A DNA stretch of 64,000 nt from Mactromeris polynyma (GCA_032209605.1 JASFXZ010000052.1:1798001-1862000); one strand, 5' to 3'. Positions 52,100-64,000 are shown, counted from the stretch's first letter. The notes: generated by a model not told the origin, from the letters alone. Made by a program: numbers and translations.

Positions 52100-52825
52100 A
52101 TGGAGACTTGACAGCTATTGGAATGCAGAAACACGACCCGCTGTCAGTAGATGCAGTAATACATGTATGTAAGATAGTTATAGTGAATTGTGATACAGAC
52201 GGTGTATATTAAAACTGTAAATATGAACTGTGATGTAAATTTTTTTTTTTTTAAATGTGTGATATTTATTATTTATTTTATATTTGTTATTGCATTAAAA
52301 CACCATACGCATATTACTTGAGTTTGTGTTCAATTGTCTTTATATTGTTAGGCCATCCTTAAAAAATGTTCATTTGAAATAACCATACCCAGCAATATGT
52401 AGGTGGGTATGTAATTATTTTCTAACTTATTACTTGCAATTTCAACAAAATAATTGTCCACGCTCGGACACCTAAAATAATTTTTGAGTAGGCGCCAATT
52501 TCACAAGTAGGTAGGGTTATACCAAACAATGGTATTTTAATGGATGGCCAAGATGCATAATACATTGTCATTTTGATCATCGCAATTCTTATGTCTATCA
52601 AAAACAGAGTCAGAAACAGTCAGGTATGAGTTAACCAATCAATCATACAACAATTCTGTACATACATCTAATGCTCTATTGCATATATTTGCTTTTGATA
52701 AATGCTTGTGATTTATACATTACTAATTCATGAAAAAACATTACACACAATTTTGGATTCTACAACACTACTTCAATATTGGGCCCATTTTGTATGATAT
52801 GAATATGTACCAAAAATATGTACCA
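52100..52825. other. Right part of the BRCA1-peptidase gap, no gene
   Basis: T-run at 52236-52250, AT-rich DNA, no supported frame. Confidence 0.4.
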
Positions 52826-53242
52826 AAGGTACGAGTTGACCAACTGGCATTAGCTGCCATATATTAACCAATGATAAACATTACTGGGATAGTTTGAAAT
52901 GCATTGTACGACTCGAATATTACTCGACTTATTGAAGGTACGATTTTGACAAACCCGTATTAGTTGCCGCAGAATAAGTACTGACAAACATAACTGGGAT
53001 AGTTAGATATGTTTACACTGGTCCTAATTGTTTGTATAGTACAGGAACTGAATTTTAAAAATATTAATTCTATAATTAATTGTTTTAAAAATGGTAGGTA
53101 CGAGTTGACCAGAAAGCTTCGAAATAAGTGTCAATCTTGTAGATATATTATAGATCCGGGCATCTCTTAATTTGTATTCAAACATGTGCTCCAAATAAAC
53201 TGTACGTGTAATGACAACCAAGAACTAGATATTCTTACATAA

Positions 53243-53248
53243 TTTATT
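53243..53248 (-). terminator. Candidate polyadenylation signal of BRCA1
   Basis: AATAAA on the minus strand lies about 1.0 kb after the BRCA1 stop at 54264, giving a plausible 3' UTR of 53225-54263. The UTR would include a diverged TGCCCCC-type repeat around 53900-54140. Position is inferred from the hexamer only. Confidence 0.4.
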
Positions 53249-54263
53249 GCATTTTTCTCACAACATATCTCAATAAAAACTATTTCACAATCATTTTAAC
53301 AAAACACTCAAGTACAGACCTAATATAATATACAGAAGCTAACTTAATATACAGAAACCGTCACAACTAAAGCTATAATCAAATAATGAAAATCTTCGGG
53401 TAAGCATGATCAGCTAAACTAAGGGAAACAACTCTTTAAAAAAAAAATGTTAGACCAAATCTTCCAGACAATCCAGTCATAAATGACTTAATATTACTTG
53501 ATCAATACTGGTACATATTGAGAATTTGATGCACAACTATTGTAACTGACACTTTACCAACACTAAGTAACAGTAGTTTAGCACCTAGATGTAGTACAAA
53601 CAGCGGGTTATTACCAACCCATGGATATAACATTAAAGACATGATAACAACAACTCCATTCAAACAAAATAAGACTGATATCTAATTCAAGAAACTACTA
53701 GTATATCTTAATAAGAAACATGAACTAAAATTAAATACTTTTAAAAAGACACTAGACACAAACTTTCAGTCAATCAACATGCCTTGCTGTTACACAAAAA
53801 GAAAAGGTACTAAAAAAATAAAATGTGGGCAACATTATTTTTACCTATTACTGCAATGTTTTACAAACACTACATGTTAAAGCACACATTCAAGACACAA
53901 ACTAGATGCATCCAAATGACATAGATGCCCCCGCCATGGGCTTTTCAGTAGAATGCAAATACTTTGTAGAGGCAAAATAATTTGAAGCAATAGTAATTAG
54001 CAAACCAATTTTAATTACAAAAAGGGCCATAAATCCTCATTAAACTGGCCGATTGTAAACCTGACTTAGTGGGCACCTAAAATAAGCATCCATCTCTCTT
54101 TAGCAGCCATCTGTAATGAATCCCAAATGGCCATTGTTATATGAAATACATCTGTATCAAACATCCACCTGCTTTAAGTTGCCACATTTGATGCATGCCT
54201 TGACTACATGCTTTAGACAGGTGACTGTTTATCAAAAAATATACATGTATCATAAAGTCTGGA

Positions 54264-57200
54264 TTATAATTTATCATTAGGAATGTCAGTTATAACATAT
54301 TCTTGTATTGGTTGCATTTTGAACAATGTTAAACTGTCGAGCACCCATTCTCTTGTTAACATAACCAATCCATGACTTTTGTAAATATCTGAAAAAAATA
54401 TAGAAGTATTTCAGTTATAGAGGACAGTTCAAGTTGAGAACAAGTTTTAATAACTGAAATGAGACTCCAGATGTAAGAATCACTTTAGAAGCCTACTTAT
54501 CATTTTTTTTACAGTTTTCTTTTGAGCCAACAAGTCACAAATGAAAACTCAGTAACAATAAAAATATTTTCAATAAAAATAAAAGCCACTGCCATATTTG
54601 GTAAGAACCTCCACTGACAAATGACGATAAAACTGTATTACATCATATGATTGAGTGATTGTTATTGTGTCATCATACAGTAATATTCAAAATACATTTG
54701 AGTTTCATTGGAATCCATTTTAAAACAGCGTGTTTTAGACACAGAGACCAACTAAGGAGTATACAGAAGGACGAAGCAATCATTCAATGTCTCTATATTT
54801 CACCTTTAGCTTGTTTAACAGCACAACTCTGTTCATCATCTTCCTCTAAATCAGCACATGAAATCACCAAGGATTGTCTCTGACCTTGACCTAGCTTAGA
54901 AAGGTCAAGAACATGACCTCCACAAGTCTCTATCAAGCCTGCCATGGAATCTGGAACAACAGAAGAAACGGAGGTTAAATTTATAAGCTAGATAGAACAG
55001 CAAAGATGAGCTTCACATGAGATCAATGTTTCCATTACAAGGTAAATGGTCAGTTGTCTATACTTTATAGTATACCACAAGCAAATCCGTTGTATGTAAA
55101 AGCTTCCAATGTTCTTAGATCAAAACAATAATGTTTGTTATGGATTATCAGAGCTGTCAATATGACGTAACATGCCAGCAAATTGGGCAAATAGTGAGGC
55201 AGTATATACCAAAAACTAGGAGAAAACTAGGAATGAAAGTCACAGAAAACTAGGAAAAAATAGGAAGTCGATGATAACAAGAGATGTTTGTAAAACATTA
55301 TGCCCCCAGTGACCTTGACTTTTGACACCGAGATCAATGTGGTTCCTCTGATACGCAAGATGAATGTGTGGACCAATTTTGATGATGATAGGTCAAGGGG
55401 TTCGTGACCGACCCACATGTGCAAACCAATATGCTCTCTCCTCTTCAAGGGGGGCATAAAAAGTAGGAATTATTGAAAGGAAATATGTTACCTTTTCAGC
55501 TTTTTTTATTTGATAACCATACACCAAGGCAATTGGATCATTTAGTTGACAGGTTATTTGTTTCCGCAGCCACTAGCAGGTATCACTGAAGCATAGGCCA
55601 ACCTTTTCAGTCCTCAGTTGAGAAGGTTGGACAATGCACCAGTGATACCAGACTAATTTTCAGCAAAGGAGCTGTCAACTTAACATCCTCTTGTCTTCTT
55701 CAGCAAAAAATCTCCAAAACCATGCTTAAAAACTTCTAGACCTTATCCGACATACTAATCTGCTGATGAAAAAGTAGGAATACTAGGAACTTTTTTGGAA
55801 AACTAGGAATAATAACTAGCACTTTCAAAAAACTAGGAACACTGGAAAGCCTGAGTGAGGGAAACAACTAACAGTTCATTCAATTACACTTAGTAGTTAT
55901 GCACCTATCAATATGATGCCCAGGTGGGAGTGGCGGGCTGACCCAGGTGAATTTGACAATTTGTCTTTCTTGAGGTCTAATTCCCCACTTTGGAGTCAAG
56001 CATTTTGTCTAAATCTCCACAGTGGGAGATGTCTAATTCCACACTTCTGGGATCTATTAAAAGTCTGACCAAAGTTCAATTCATGAGACCTGGAATCATT
56101 TGGCACATCAAATTCCAACCTGTCAGGAATCGTATTCAATCTAAAGTCCTGGGTATACCCGCCACTCCCCCCTGGGACAAAACATTGATAAGTACATTAT
56201 CCATAACTTGTTTCTCACCTTTTGAGAGGAAAGCATCATCACCAACAAGAGCGATATCAAAGCTTGAGAAAAGCTTATTATCCTTTGAAAGACGTGAACG
56301 CTTGGGTCCAAAGTGAGCTGTATTGTTAGCAGTGTCTCCTTGTATTTCATAGGGTCCCTGAAACAGTATAGTGTTCTACAGAGAAGCACAAAATACTAAA
56401 TACCTAGTAACACAGAAGTAAGTAGATATTATATTTATTTGTAATGGAGCTTTAAGTATGTAAACAGCCAGGATCGCCGGACAGACTGTTCCAGCAATAA
56501 GGAATTTAGGATGGAGGTAGACCCCATTTGGCACATCTTGTATTGTTTGTGCATGGATAGGCACCTGAGTTGAACCATTGACATTTCCTTATCATACCAT
56601 TTGTTTGTAAGTTCATAAACAATGATGGAAATTATGGAGGCAAGTTTCAAAATTCACGCAATTGATTGGCTGGTTCCGAGCAAAGGCTTAAAATTGACTG
56701 ATGAAAGCTTCCATTCTGACCCTAGATGTACAAAGTTCAAACTCGGACAAGGAACAGGTTCTCTGTGAATTTTTACTTGAATAAATACATCTGAAATAAT
56801 TCCATCTCTGATATAAGAAAGTTATCAATTGTTTGCACAAAGACAATAGTCAAGGCTATAAAACCGAGTTTATTTGACTAAAATATGGTTAAAAGACATG
56901 GGATACATTACTGAGAGATACAAACCTCTGGTAGAAGGTGACCAACTTGTCTGCTATCAACAATCCAGAACAAGTCTAGACACGGGAGACATTTCTGAGA
57001 GATACAAACCTCTGGTAGAAGGTGACCAACTTGTCTTCTATCAACAATCCAGAACATGTCTAGACATGGGATACATTACTGAGAGATACAAACCTCCGGT
57101 AGAAGGTGACCAACTTGTCTGCTATCAACAATCCAGAACAAGTCTAGACATGGGAGACATTACTGAGAGATACATACCTCTGGTAGAAGGTGACCAACTT

Positions 57201-60200
57201 GTCTTCTATCAACAATCCAGAACAAGTCTAGACATGGGAGACATTACTGAGAGATACATACCTCTGGTAGAAGTTGACCAACTTGTTTGCTATCAACAAT
57301 CCAGAAATAATTCACAATCCAACATTTGTTTGCTATTCCTTGAAAAAATTTCAGCGTCCTATCACACATGGCGTCATCGTCGTCGGCTGCAAAGTAATCA
57401 ACAAATACAGTAAACTTCACTTAAAAACCGCCATAAAATTAAGGCCACCTCATTAATAGATCAGTTTTTCTTTTTTTCCCACATTTTACTGATAATTCAA
57501 AACTGCCAGTGACTTGGTTGGTACAGACATGCATAGAACACACTTTCTGATCATGCCTAACAGTCCTGCAAAGCTTCATTGTTTAAAAAATATATCCCAG
57601 CCACGAAGTTTCAGATGCTTACCCAAAATAATGTACTAACCTAAGTACAATGCTATAACTGTATGCCTCTGTCTGGGACGTAATAACAATTTTAGCTGGG
57701 TTTGTTAAAGACTTAGATCTCAATAAAATCAGCATAATTGATTTTAACTGTAATTTTATAAAATATTCTTTGACTAAATGCTTCTTAGCTAAAGAGCTCA
57801 GATTCATTGTTTGTTCGGTGTTTACATGAGCACGAAATATTCAGTTTGTTTACATCTGAATTTGTGTGTTCATGCTTCACACATCAGTAACATTTCTTAA
57901 GTCTGTAAGGTCTAAGGAAAGATGACTACTATTTTTATTACTGTCACGTTATTTGTTTAAAAATGTTTATGAACCTGACAAAGCTAGACTACTCCATCCA
58001 TTGGTATTTCTTTCATGAATGATATTTTAAATATGTTCATATTCGATCTCATCCCTTATATACAACTTTGACCGAAACAATACGGGTTTATTCACTTCAA
58101 TACTATTTTCTGATAAAAATATCACACCTGATTTAACCACAACGTGGGTGACAGATTCATTGAACTTGCTGAAGAATTTGCAACCATTCATTGCTGCTAA
58201 CTTTTTGGTACCTTGCTGAAAACATAAAGCATACGCTGTACTAAATAATTTTTCATACCATAACTTGCAATAAGTGATCAATGCTTCGAGTTTCATTTCA
58301 TTTATGACAAAAAAGCTGGAAATTAAAAAATATAAAACCATGCACATCTTTGATATAATCTAGTCTAGTATACGAAATGAGACTAGATTAACTCTACAAG
58401 AGGTTAAATGGCTCTAAATAACCTGTATTTGCAGATGGCCCGTATTCGATCAACTTAAATGTCTCACAGACAGATATGCCCATTGGTTTAGACAACAACC
58501 TCAGACAACAGCTTTTAAGTAAATTTAGGAAATTGATTATGAACCTGCTTTTGCTTTTGTTTATGTTTTAGTAAATATTCAGATATGTCCATAAAATTTG
58601 AGCTTAAAGATCAATCTCAAGTTGTATAATATACTTACAACTTGTGACTGGTTCAGTCCAGTAACCACAATACCAATATCTCTCTTAATTTCCTCATGTT
58701 TCTTATCTTTTTCATTGATTCTTTCATCCTCTGAGACAGACTGGTACGCAGGACTGGCAGGTTGGCTTTCTGGTACCGTGTGTAATGAATCATCTGGAAA
58801 GTTCAAGTCTTTTAGAACTCATAAAATGGACCCATCTTTTTATTTTATTTAGGATAAGTCATCTCGTTTATCTAAGGTAAATATCATTAAACATTTATAA
58901 CCATGCACAAATTCACCAATTTTCATCTAGGATCAAACCACTCACACGAGAGAAAATGGATAGATCCCATCAAGTGTCTGTATTATATGAATAATGAAGT
59001 AAAGTAGTCACTAAAAACATTGTTAAGTCAGCGGGTTCGATTCCCTGGTTGGACAGGTTATGTTCTTCCGTGACATTGGCTATAATCATGTCCTCTACAT
59101 GTGGAGAAGTTGTCAGTTTGTTTGCAGAAGAGCGAGATAGTACCAGTTAATATTTAATTCTAGGAAACTGGTAAGGTCAACTGACTGCTGTATATGACTG
59201 AAAAATTGTTGAAAAAATGGTGTAAAACAAACAAATGGTTCAGTCAGTTACCTGAATGACATTTTATTTCACTAAGATAATTTACAATATGATCAAATTC
59301 TCTTGTAATGCATCTTTCTAACTCATTAATACCTTGTAGAGTACCTTCCACTTTAGATTCTTGATCAACATCCATGCATACATCATCATCATTGTGACTA
59401 TCAAATGGTGGCTGAGATAGAAAGAAATCTTCTTCATCATCGTCTGATATCAAATCCTGTATACTGGCCTCATCTGAATCAACAATTTCATGTGAAGTTT
59501 CCAACTTATCTTTGTTTTCTGTATCTGAAAATAAACATATCCAGCTTAGAACTCACAGGCAGGAGCAAACCACAAACGTATGTCCAATTTATAAAAGGCA
59601 GTAATGGAAATTATAAAGATAAAAAAATACGATCCACAAGAGAGCCAAAGTGTCATCAAATGTGCAAATCAACTTCCATAAACAGACATTATGCCGATAC
59701 ACATTGTGAAGTTTGATGAATATTACGCTTTCCATAACATTAACAGAGAGCAGCCTCACGATAAGTTACGGCCAATAGTCACAAACGTTTTGTATTGTAT
59801 CCCTTGCCCACCGTATCACATTGATTGGTAGTGCACTAGCGACAGGGACATAGAAAATCAATATTCATGTAGTTCACAGTAGCAAAAACACATTATTTAA
59901 GAATGGAACATAATAAAATTATACTGACTATTTACAGAAGTTCAAATTTGAAAAATAAGCTTTTTAAGTTATGCCGAGATTTGAGGCAATTCTTCAACTA
60001 AAATACAACTTCACCAACCTTTAACCTTTGCCTGCTCTTTACATTTTCTCAGCTGTTCTTTCATAGCTTTCATTTCAGCTGCCATTTTCTCTAAATCCCT
60101 CTCTAGTACCTCTCTCTCCTGAAATAATGAATTTCATGATTTTATATGTAATACGGTAATAATCACATCACATGCGTTGAACTGATAAATAATATCTAAC

Positions 60201-63200
60201 TTGGTTACCAAAAAACATATATGATAACTGTAACTATGAAGAGAATGACTTGCCTGAAATAGAGCGTCGGTGTTTTAGAATGGGGAATCCAAGCACCAGG
60301 TATAAGGTTGCAATCTAATTACTAACACCACTACGCCCCGAGCAGAGCAATGCCAAAAGACTGTCATACATTTGTTAAACTCCCATGTGTATATTTATCT
60401 TTTTAATTTTCTCTAAATGATCGCTAGTTTAAACCAACAATTTACCAAACCAAGCATGTGTGAACTATGAACTTTTGGCATGTATCAATTTAAATTTATG
60501 CTAACATTGAGGATGTGACAATGTGTTCCCATCAAAATCTGTGTACAACATGTAAGTCCTAGACATTGAACGGCTTCAGTTCATGTTAATGAAATAAAAC
60601 AATTATCAGTAAAAATGATAGCAGAAATGATTAGTTAAACATCAAAATACTCACCTGAGTGGTCATGTTTTCACTCTGACTGGAGAAAGCTGAAGAAGAC
60701 GTCATGTTCATATGTTGACTGTTTTCATCTGAAACAAATCACGAACATGCGAAATTCCGGCAATTAAGTGCACATCATGATGTGTATTACTATTAAGCAA
60801 AATGTCAACTCCTGTCGTTCAAATTCCTTACCAGAGTTGTCATGGAAATGATTCAAAAGACTACCATCGCAAAAATCAGACAGAAATAGACTAACATGAA
60901 TAGCTGAACACAAATCATCCTTTGAACTTTGAAAACAATTTGTTGTTATGGCAATATAAATTATAATCATACACAAACAATTTAATGCTGACAAAATAGT
61001 CACTCAGTGACTAACGTATAAAATTTATGGACATAAATGTGAACATACCATCATCTTCACTGCTACTGTCACTTATAATGGCCCTTTTTGCTCCTTTCCT
61101 TCTAATAACATTGTCCAACACATCATCGCTATCATCATCTGATTCAACAATACTAGCTTTGTCTGTAGGTTGACTTATTTTGTCTTCATTATCTGAATCT
61201 TCAACATCAGATTCCAAGACAACAAGTTCGTTTTGCTCTTCGGCAACCAAATCAATAGGACTACTGTCAAGTTTACTAGAATATATATCAGCAGCATTGA
61301 AATTAACTTCATCCTTTGCATTCTCATCTAAGTGTTTGTCCGTCTGTCTCTCACATTTGCTTCGACTTGTTTTCTTGTTTCTTCCACCCAAGTCAATGTT
61401 CGAAGTGTTGGACCCCTTTTCTATCTCTAAACTTTTATTTACAATTTTATTGTAGTTAGAAATTACAATCATTGCTTCCTTTTCTGGACTTTCGTCATCT
61501 GATGAATCTAAATTGAAATCCGAACTTGAACTCGACTTCACACTAGCACAATCAAGACTTACATTCTCCTTTAATGCATTCATATCAATTTCAGTATCTT
61601 GTTTATCATCCAGTTCTGCTCTATTTGACTGCTGTGAAAGTGTATTTATAACGTCACTAGTCGGTGAAAATGTCTCAGGAATAGTGTTTTTATCTTCAAG
61701 ATAAGCTTCCTCACTACAGTCGCACTCCATATTCATAGAAGGTTTGCTATGTTTTTTGGAATCAGGCAGAGAATATTCATCCATAACATCTGTTTCCAGA
61801 TCCAAAATTCCAGCATTTTCGTTACTTATTTCATCAGTTTCATTGAGACTTGGAGGGTTATCATCCAAATCAGGCAGTTCATCAGGAGATAACATATAGC
61901 TATCTTGATCCATCTCCTTCGAATCAGCTCTCAATTCAATAATTTCAGGTTTAACTTCCTTTGATTTAGTGCTAATTTCACTTTCTTTAGAGTGCAATTT
62001 ATGCACAGAAGGACTGTACTTTGATATATTAGGTACAGTAATTTGTTTGACTGGTGTATTGGCAGACTTTTCAAGTACAGGATGAGTAGAATTTCTTGAC
62101 AACTCACAGAAGACCACATTACTTACAGCTTCATATGGTTGAACATCTTTTATACGGACAGATGATGCTGAAATTTCAGAATCAAATTCTCGATGCTTAT
62201 TAGAAGTGGATTTGTACTTCTCACACCTTGACACTGGAGATTGAGAATGACTGGAACATACCGGAGATTTTTGGCTTTGTAATTTCTTTTTGGCAAATCC
62301 TCTTACAGCCTTTACACTTGACCTTCTCTTCTTGTTTTCAGGACTTGAATCAGGATCATCGGACAACCTCTTACTGGGAGTTCCACATTTCGATACCTTG
62401 TCAATTTTCAGTCTATATGGACTATTTTTATCACTGGACTTGACTATTTTGTCAATTTCACTAATGGCAGAATCTTCTTTTTTCAATTCATCACTTCTTT
62501 TTGCCGCATACCTATTGATACCTGGCGATTTTACTTCAAGGGGCTGACTTTCTAGTTTAGGTGTATCCTCCCCTGGGCTTAAATCAAGAGACGGCATAGC
62601 AGTGTTCACTATTATGTGTCCATCTTCTCCCGATAAATGCAGGGTTTCTTCAGGAGATAATAAAAATCCACTGGAATTAAGCCCTTTCTCACATTTGGTT
62701 GAATTTTTTTTAAAACGATTTTCTTCAGACTTCTTTTTTTGTCTAGAGCTCTGGTGTTTAGGGCTTTTCTCACTACCTAGAATTTCAATGTCAGCATAAG
62801 ACCCTTCAACAGAATTACGTACAGTTTCTTCAATAACAGTAACCTCAGCCACTCCAACTTCACTCTCAACTTTTCCGTCTCTTCTTTTTTTCAGACTTTT
62901 AGAAGAAAAATCGTTTTCATTCATTGACTCTTTGATATATGGCTTAGCGTTTGCTTGATCAGCAGTTGGTTTGACAATGTGAGACCTACTTTTACTGAGT
63001 TCAGATTCAACAGAAGAATAAGAAATTGAATCAGGAATAATGTCAACACTCTCCATCTCTTTGGAATTAGATGTGTCAATGTTTTCTTTCACAATTTCAC
63101 ACCTCTGAATATTTTCTCTTCCGCTTTTGTCTTTAATAGTATCCAATTTTACAGAGGCTTTCTGGCTGTTCTCCTTTTCCACAATATTAAAATTTCCACT

Positions 63201-64000
63201 TCTTTTTCTCTTTCTCCAAGTTTCTCTAACAATCTTAGTGTCACTGTTCGGTGATTCAACACTTTCGTCATTCAGAGAACCAAAATCCAAAGACTCTTCA
63301 TTTTCATCCAGCATAAAACTTTTTCTTTTCTTTTTTATCATCCTTGTACTACCACTACTTCCTATGGATAGAGACTCGTCACTTTTGCTAACATTAGTTT
63401 CTTTCCCTTTGACAGTATTGTCATTGGTCTTTTCAGCACCAATATAGATTACATCATCACTATGAGATCTTGTATGGTTAGGGCCATCCGGAATTTTTTC
63501 ATTGACATGTGGTTTAACAGGTGAATATTTTGTATGAAGAATCAGATCACTTTGCTGACTCAAAGAGTCACTACAAACATTTTCAAAATCAGTTTCAGCT
63601 TTAGCATTACTTTCCTCACACAACTGTTCTGACTCTTCAATTAGTACTGGTTCTGAATCGGGAGGCTGAGTTGATTCTAAACTAGCTGGAACATCGGAGT
63701 TAGTCATGTGTTTGAAATCTAAGAAAGGCAACTCATCCTTAAATACTTTAGATTTGCCTTCCTTAGCAACTAATTGTGCACTTGGTTGATCTTTGGAGTC
63801 TGTAGAATCAATAATACTTTCATTTACTCCATTTTCAAGACTGGAATCTCCAAAATTCTTCTCATTTATTTTACTCTGATCTTTATCAAGTATAGGTTCC
63901 TTCTTCAAAGATGACTGGGGGGATTTCCCACTAGCTCTTTTTGATTTCAAGATCTTTAAAGGCTTTGAAAGATTTTTGTTAAACTTCGGTATGGAAGGTA
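54264..64000 (-). CDS. BRCA1: BRCA1 DNA-repair protein, C-terminal portion (5' end beyond window)
   Basis: Eleven exons join in phase to ~1391 C-terminal residues: >64000-61049, 60728-60655, 60118-60019, 59524-59252, 58793-58639, 58215-58128, 57386-57262, 56357-56219, 54950-54804 and 54388-54264, ten complete plus none missing between them. The first is a very large, low-complexity exon (at least 2.95 kb) with basic clusters such as KKKRK and KKRR, equivalent to the giant central exon of vertebrate BRCA1. Next, SSQSENMTTQ plus a heptad-rich helix (exons at 60.7 and 60.1 kb) matches the BRCA1 coiled coil that binds PALB2. Two BRCT repeats end the protein. The first has IGIVVTGL, FNESVTHVVVKS and CDRTLKFFQGIANKCWIVNY; the second has GLIETCGGHVLDL and LVMLTREWVLDSLTLF. 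The phosphoserine pocket is kept: Thr replaces Ser1655, and Gly1656, Arg1699, Lys1702, Phe1704 and Arg1835 are present. BRCA1 acts with BARD1 as a nuclear ubiquitin ligase in homologous recombination. The RING and BARD1-binding region lies beyond 64000. Correction to the count: ten exons are listed and seen. Confidence 0.94.
55275..55462. mobile_element. Short relative of the TGCCCCC-type element in a BRCA1 intron
   Basis: Begins near ACATTATGCCCCCAGTGACC and ends AAGGGGGGCATAAAA, with terminal TATGCCCCC / GGGGGCATA inverted. Only ~190 bases, and the interior (GACCTTGACTTTTGACACCG) differs from the longer copies. It lies in the BRCA1 intron between 54950 and 56219. Confidence 0.55.
55900..56195. 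mobile_element. MITE family 2, copy B, in a BRCA1 intron
   Basis: Left TGCACCTATCAATATGATGC, GGGAGTGGCGGG; right CCGCCACTCCCCCCTGGGAC and ATTGATAAGTACA. Interior GCATTTTGTCTAAAT and ACCTGGAATCATT are shared with copy A. The right end lies 21 bases from the splice donor of the BRCA1 exon 56357-56219. Confidence 0.78.
56915..57300 (-). repeat. 84-bp tandem repeat duplicating a BRCA1 exon end with its splice donor
   Basis: The motif GAGATACA (plus strand) recurs at 56915, 56999, 57083, 57167 and 57251, exactly 84 bases apart. Read on the minus strand each unit holds the last ~45 bases of the first-BRCT exon (encoding roughly DSKQVGQLLPE), the GT donor and ~39 intronic bases. The copy at 57251-57300 is the one joined to the rest of the exon and is the likely true donor (GTATGTATC). 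Copies two to five sit in the intron; the last three read GTTTGTATC. Reading past the donor gives an in-frame TAA in the unit, so only the first donor preserves the BRCT fold. Confidence 0.93.
59030..59245 (+). repeat. tRNA-derived SINE in a BRCA1 intron, 5'-truncated
   Basis: B-box region GCGGGTTCGATTCCCTGGTT, body TATGTTCTTCCGTGACATTG and GTTGTCAGTTTGTTTGCAGA, and tail ACTGAAAAATTGTTGAAAAA follow the order of the element at 29996-30295. It ends right next to the BRCA1 exon at 59252, about 7 bases from the splice donor. Confidence 0.7.
61049..64000 (-). other. BRCA1: Giant central exon of BRCA1 (partial)
   Basis: The frame stays open from the donor at 61049 (GATGATG followed by gtatgttc) to the window edge, 983 full codons. 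The encoded segment is disordered in character, rich in Ser, Glu, Lys and Asp, with several basic clusters (IKKKRKSF, WRKRKRSG, ENKKRRSSVK) that could be nuclear localisation signals. Two related acidic SP motifs occur, FLLSPEETLHLSGED and YMLSPDELPDLDDNPPSLNE. Scattered SQ pairs (for example LSQQSD) could be ATM/ATR sites. No start codon is needed inside it; the first ATG-like start is not the protein start. Confidence 0.9.

Larger units (their letters stand above)
47758..53112 (+). mobile_element. Candidate decayed Mutator-like (MULE) element
   Basis: Six copies of (G)GTCAACTCGTACC crowd 47758-47875 and inverted copies GGTACGAGTTGACC stand at 52829 and 53098. Between them is a broken MULE transposase (49946-52097). 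Other repeats, a hairpin at 49099 and a tandem repeat at 48411, are nested inside. Motif placement at both sides suggests terminal or subterminal repeats, but I could not identify target-site duplications. The boundaries are therefore a hypothesis. Confidence 0.45.

Noticed and set aside
56874..57413. 179-codon plus-strand repetitive frame
   Set aside because: Antisense shadow of the 84-bp BRCA1 exon/intron repeat; the minus strand carries the BRCT coding sequence.

Overview
The window is AT-rich animal nuclear DNA with intron-containing genes, long intergenic stretches and many dispersed repeats. The gene content and the repeat families (elements bounded by TGCCCCCAC motifs, tRNA-derived SINEs with a conserved 3' tail, MULE and hAT remnants) suggest a mollusc, most likely a bivalve. 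That taxonomic call is an inference from reading and was not tested by a search. Exons below were assembled by hand from GT/AG sites, reading phase and, where possible, family homology.

Four protein-coding genes can be supported. (1) 880-5752, minus strand: a five-exon gene for a predicted 639-residue charged and acidic protein of unknown function with a short F-box-like segment. (2) 28532-37105, plus strand: a six-exon gene for a small single-pass membrane protein of the VOPP1/WBP1 family, with a signal peptide, CC..CC cysteine motifs, one membrane helix and two PPPY motifs. (3) 41305-47641, minus strand: a complete seven-exon alpha-aspartyl dipeptidase (peptidase E, family S51). (4) 54264 to the right edge, minus strand: the C-terminal part (about 1390 residues) of BRCA1. 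It comprises one very large central exon, the PALB2-type coiled coil and two BRCT repeats; the RING end lies beyond the window.

The 22.8 kb between genes 1 and 2 holds no gene I can support. It contains arrays of a ~140-bp repeat, a MITE, tandem repeats, a large duplicated block with a retroelement-like insertion, tRNA-derived SINEs and a mariner-like helix-turn-helix fragment. Introns also carry repeats: a broken LINE reverse transcriptase and a SINE in gene 2, a hAT-like fragment and two MITEs in gene 3, and a MITE in gene 4.

The 6.6 kb between the peptidase and BRCA1 is dominated by a decayed Mutator-like (MULE) transposase. A short piece of it has been amplified into nine in-frame 75-bp units. 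Copies of GGTCAACTCGTACC at one side and inverted copies at the other may mark its ends. A second tandem repeat, of 84 bp, has duplicated the end of a BRCA1 BRCT exon together with its splice donor five times. These two coding-derived repeats are the most unusual structures seen. I found no operon-like or defence-like system, no CRISPR array and no intact mobile element.
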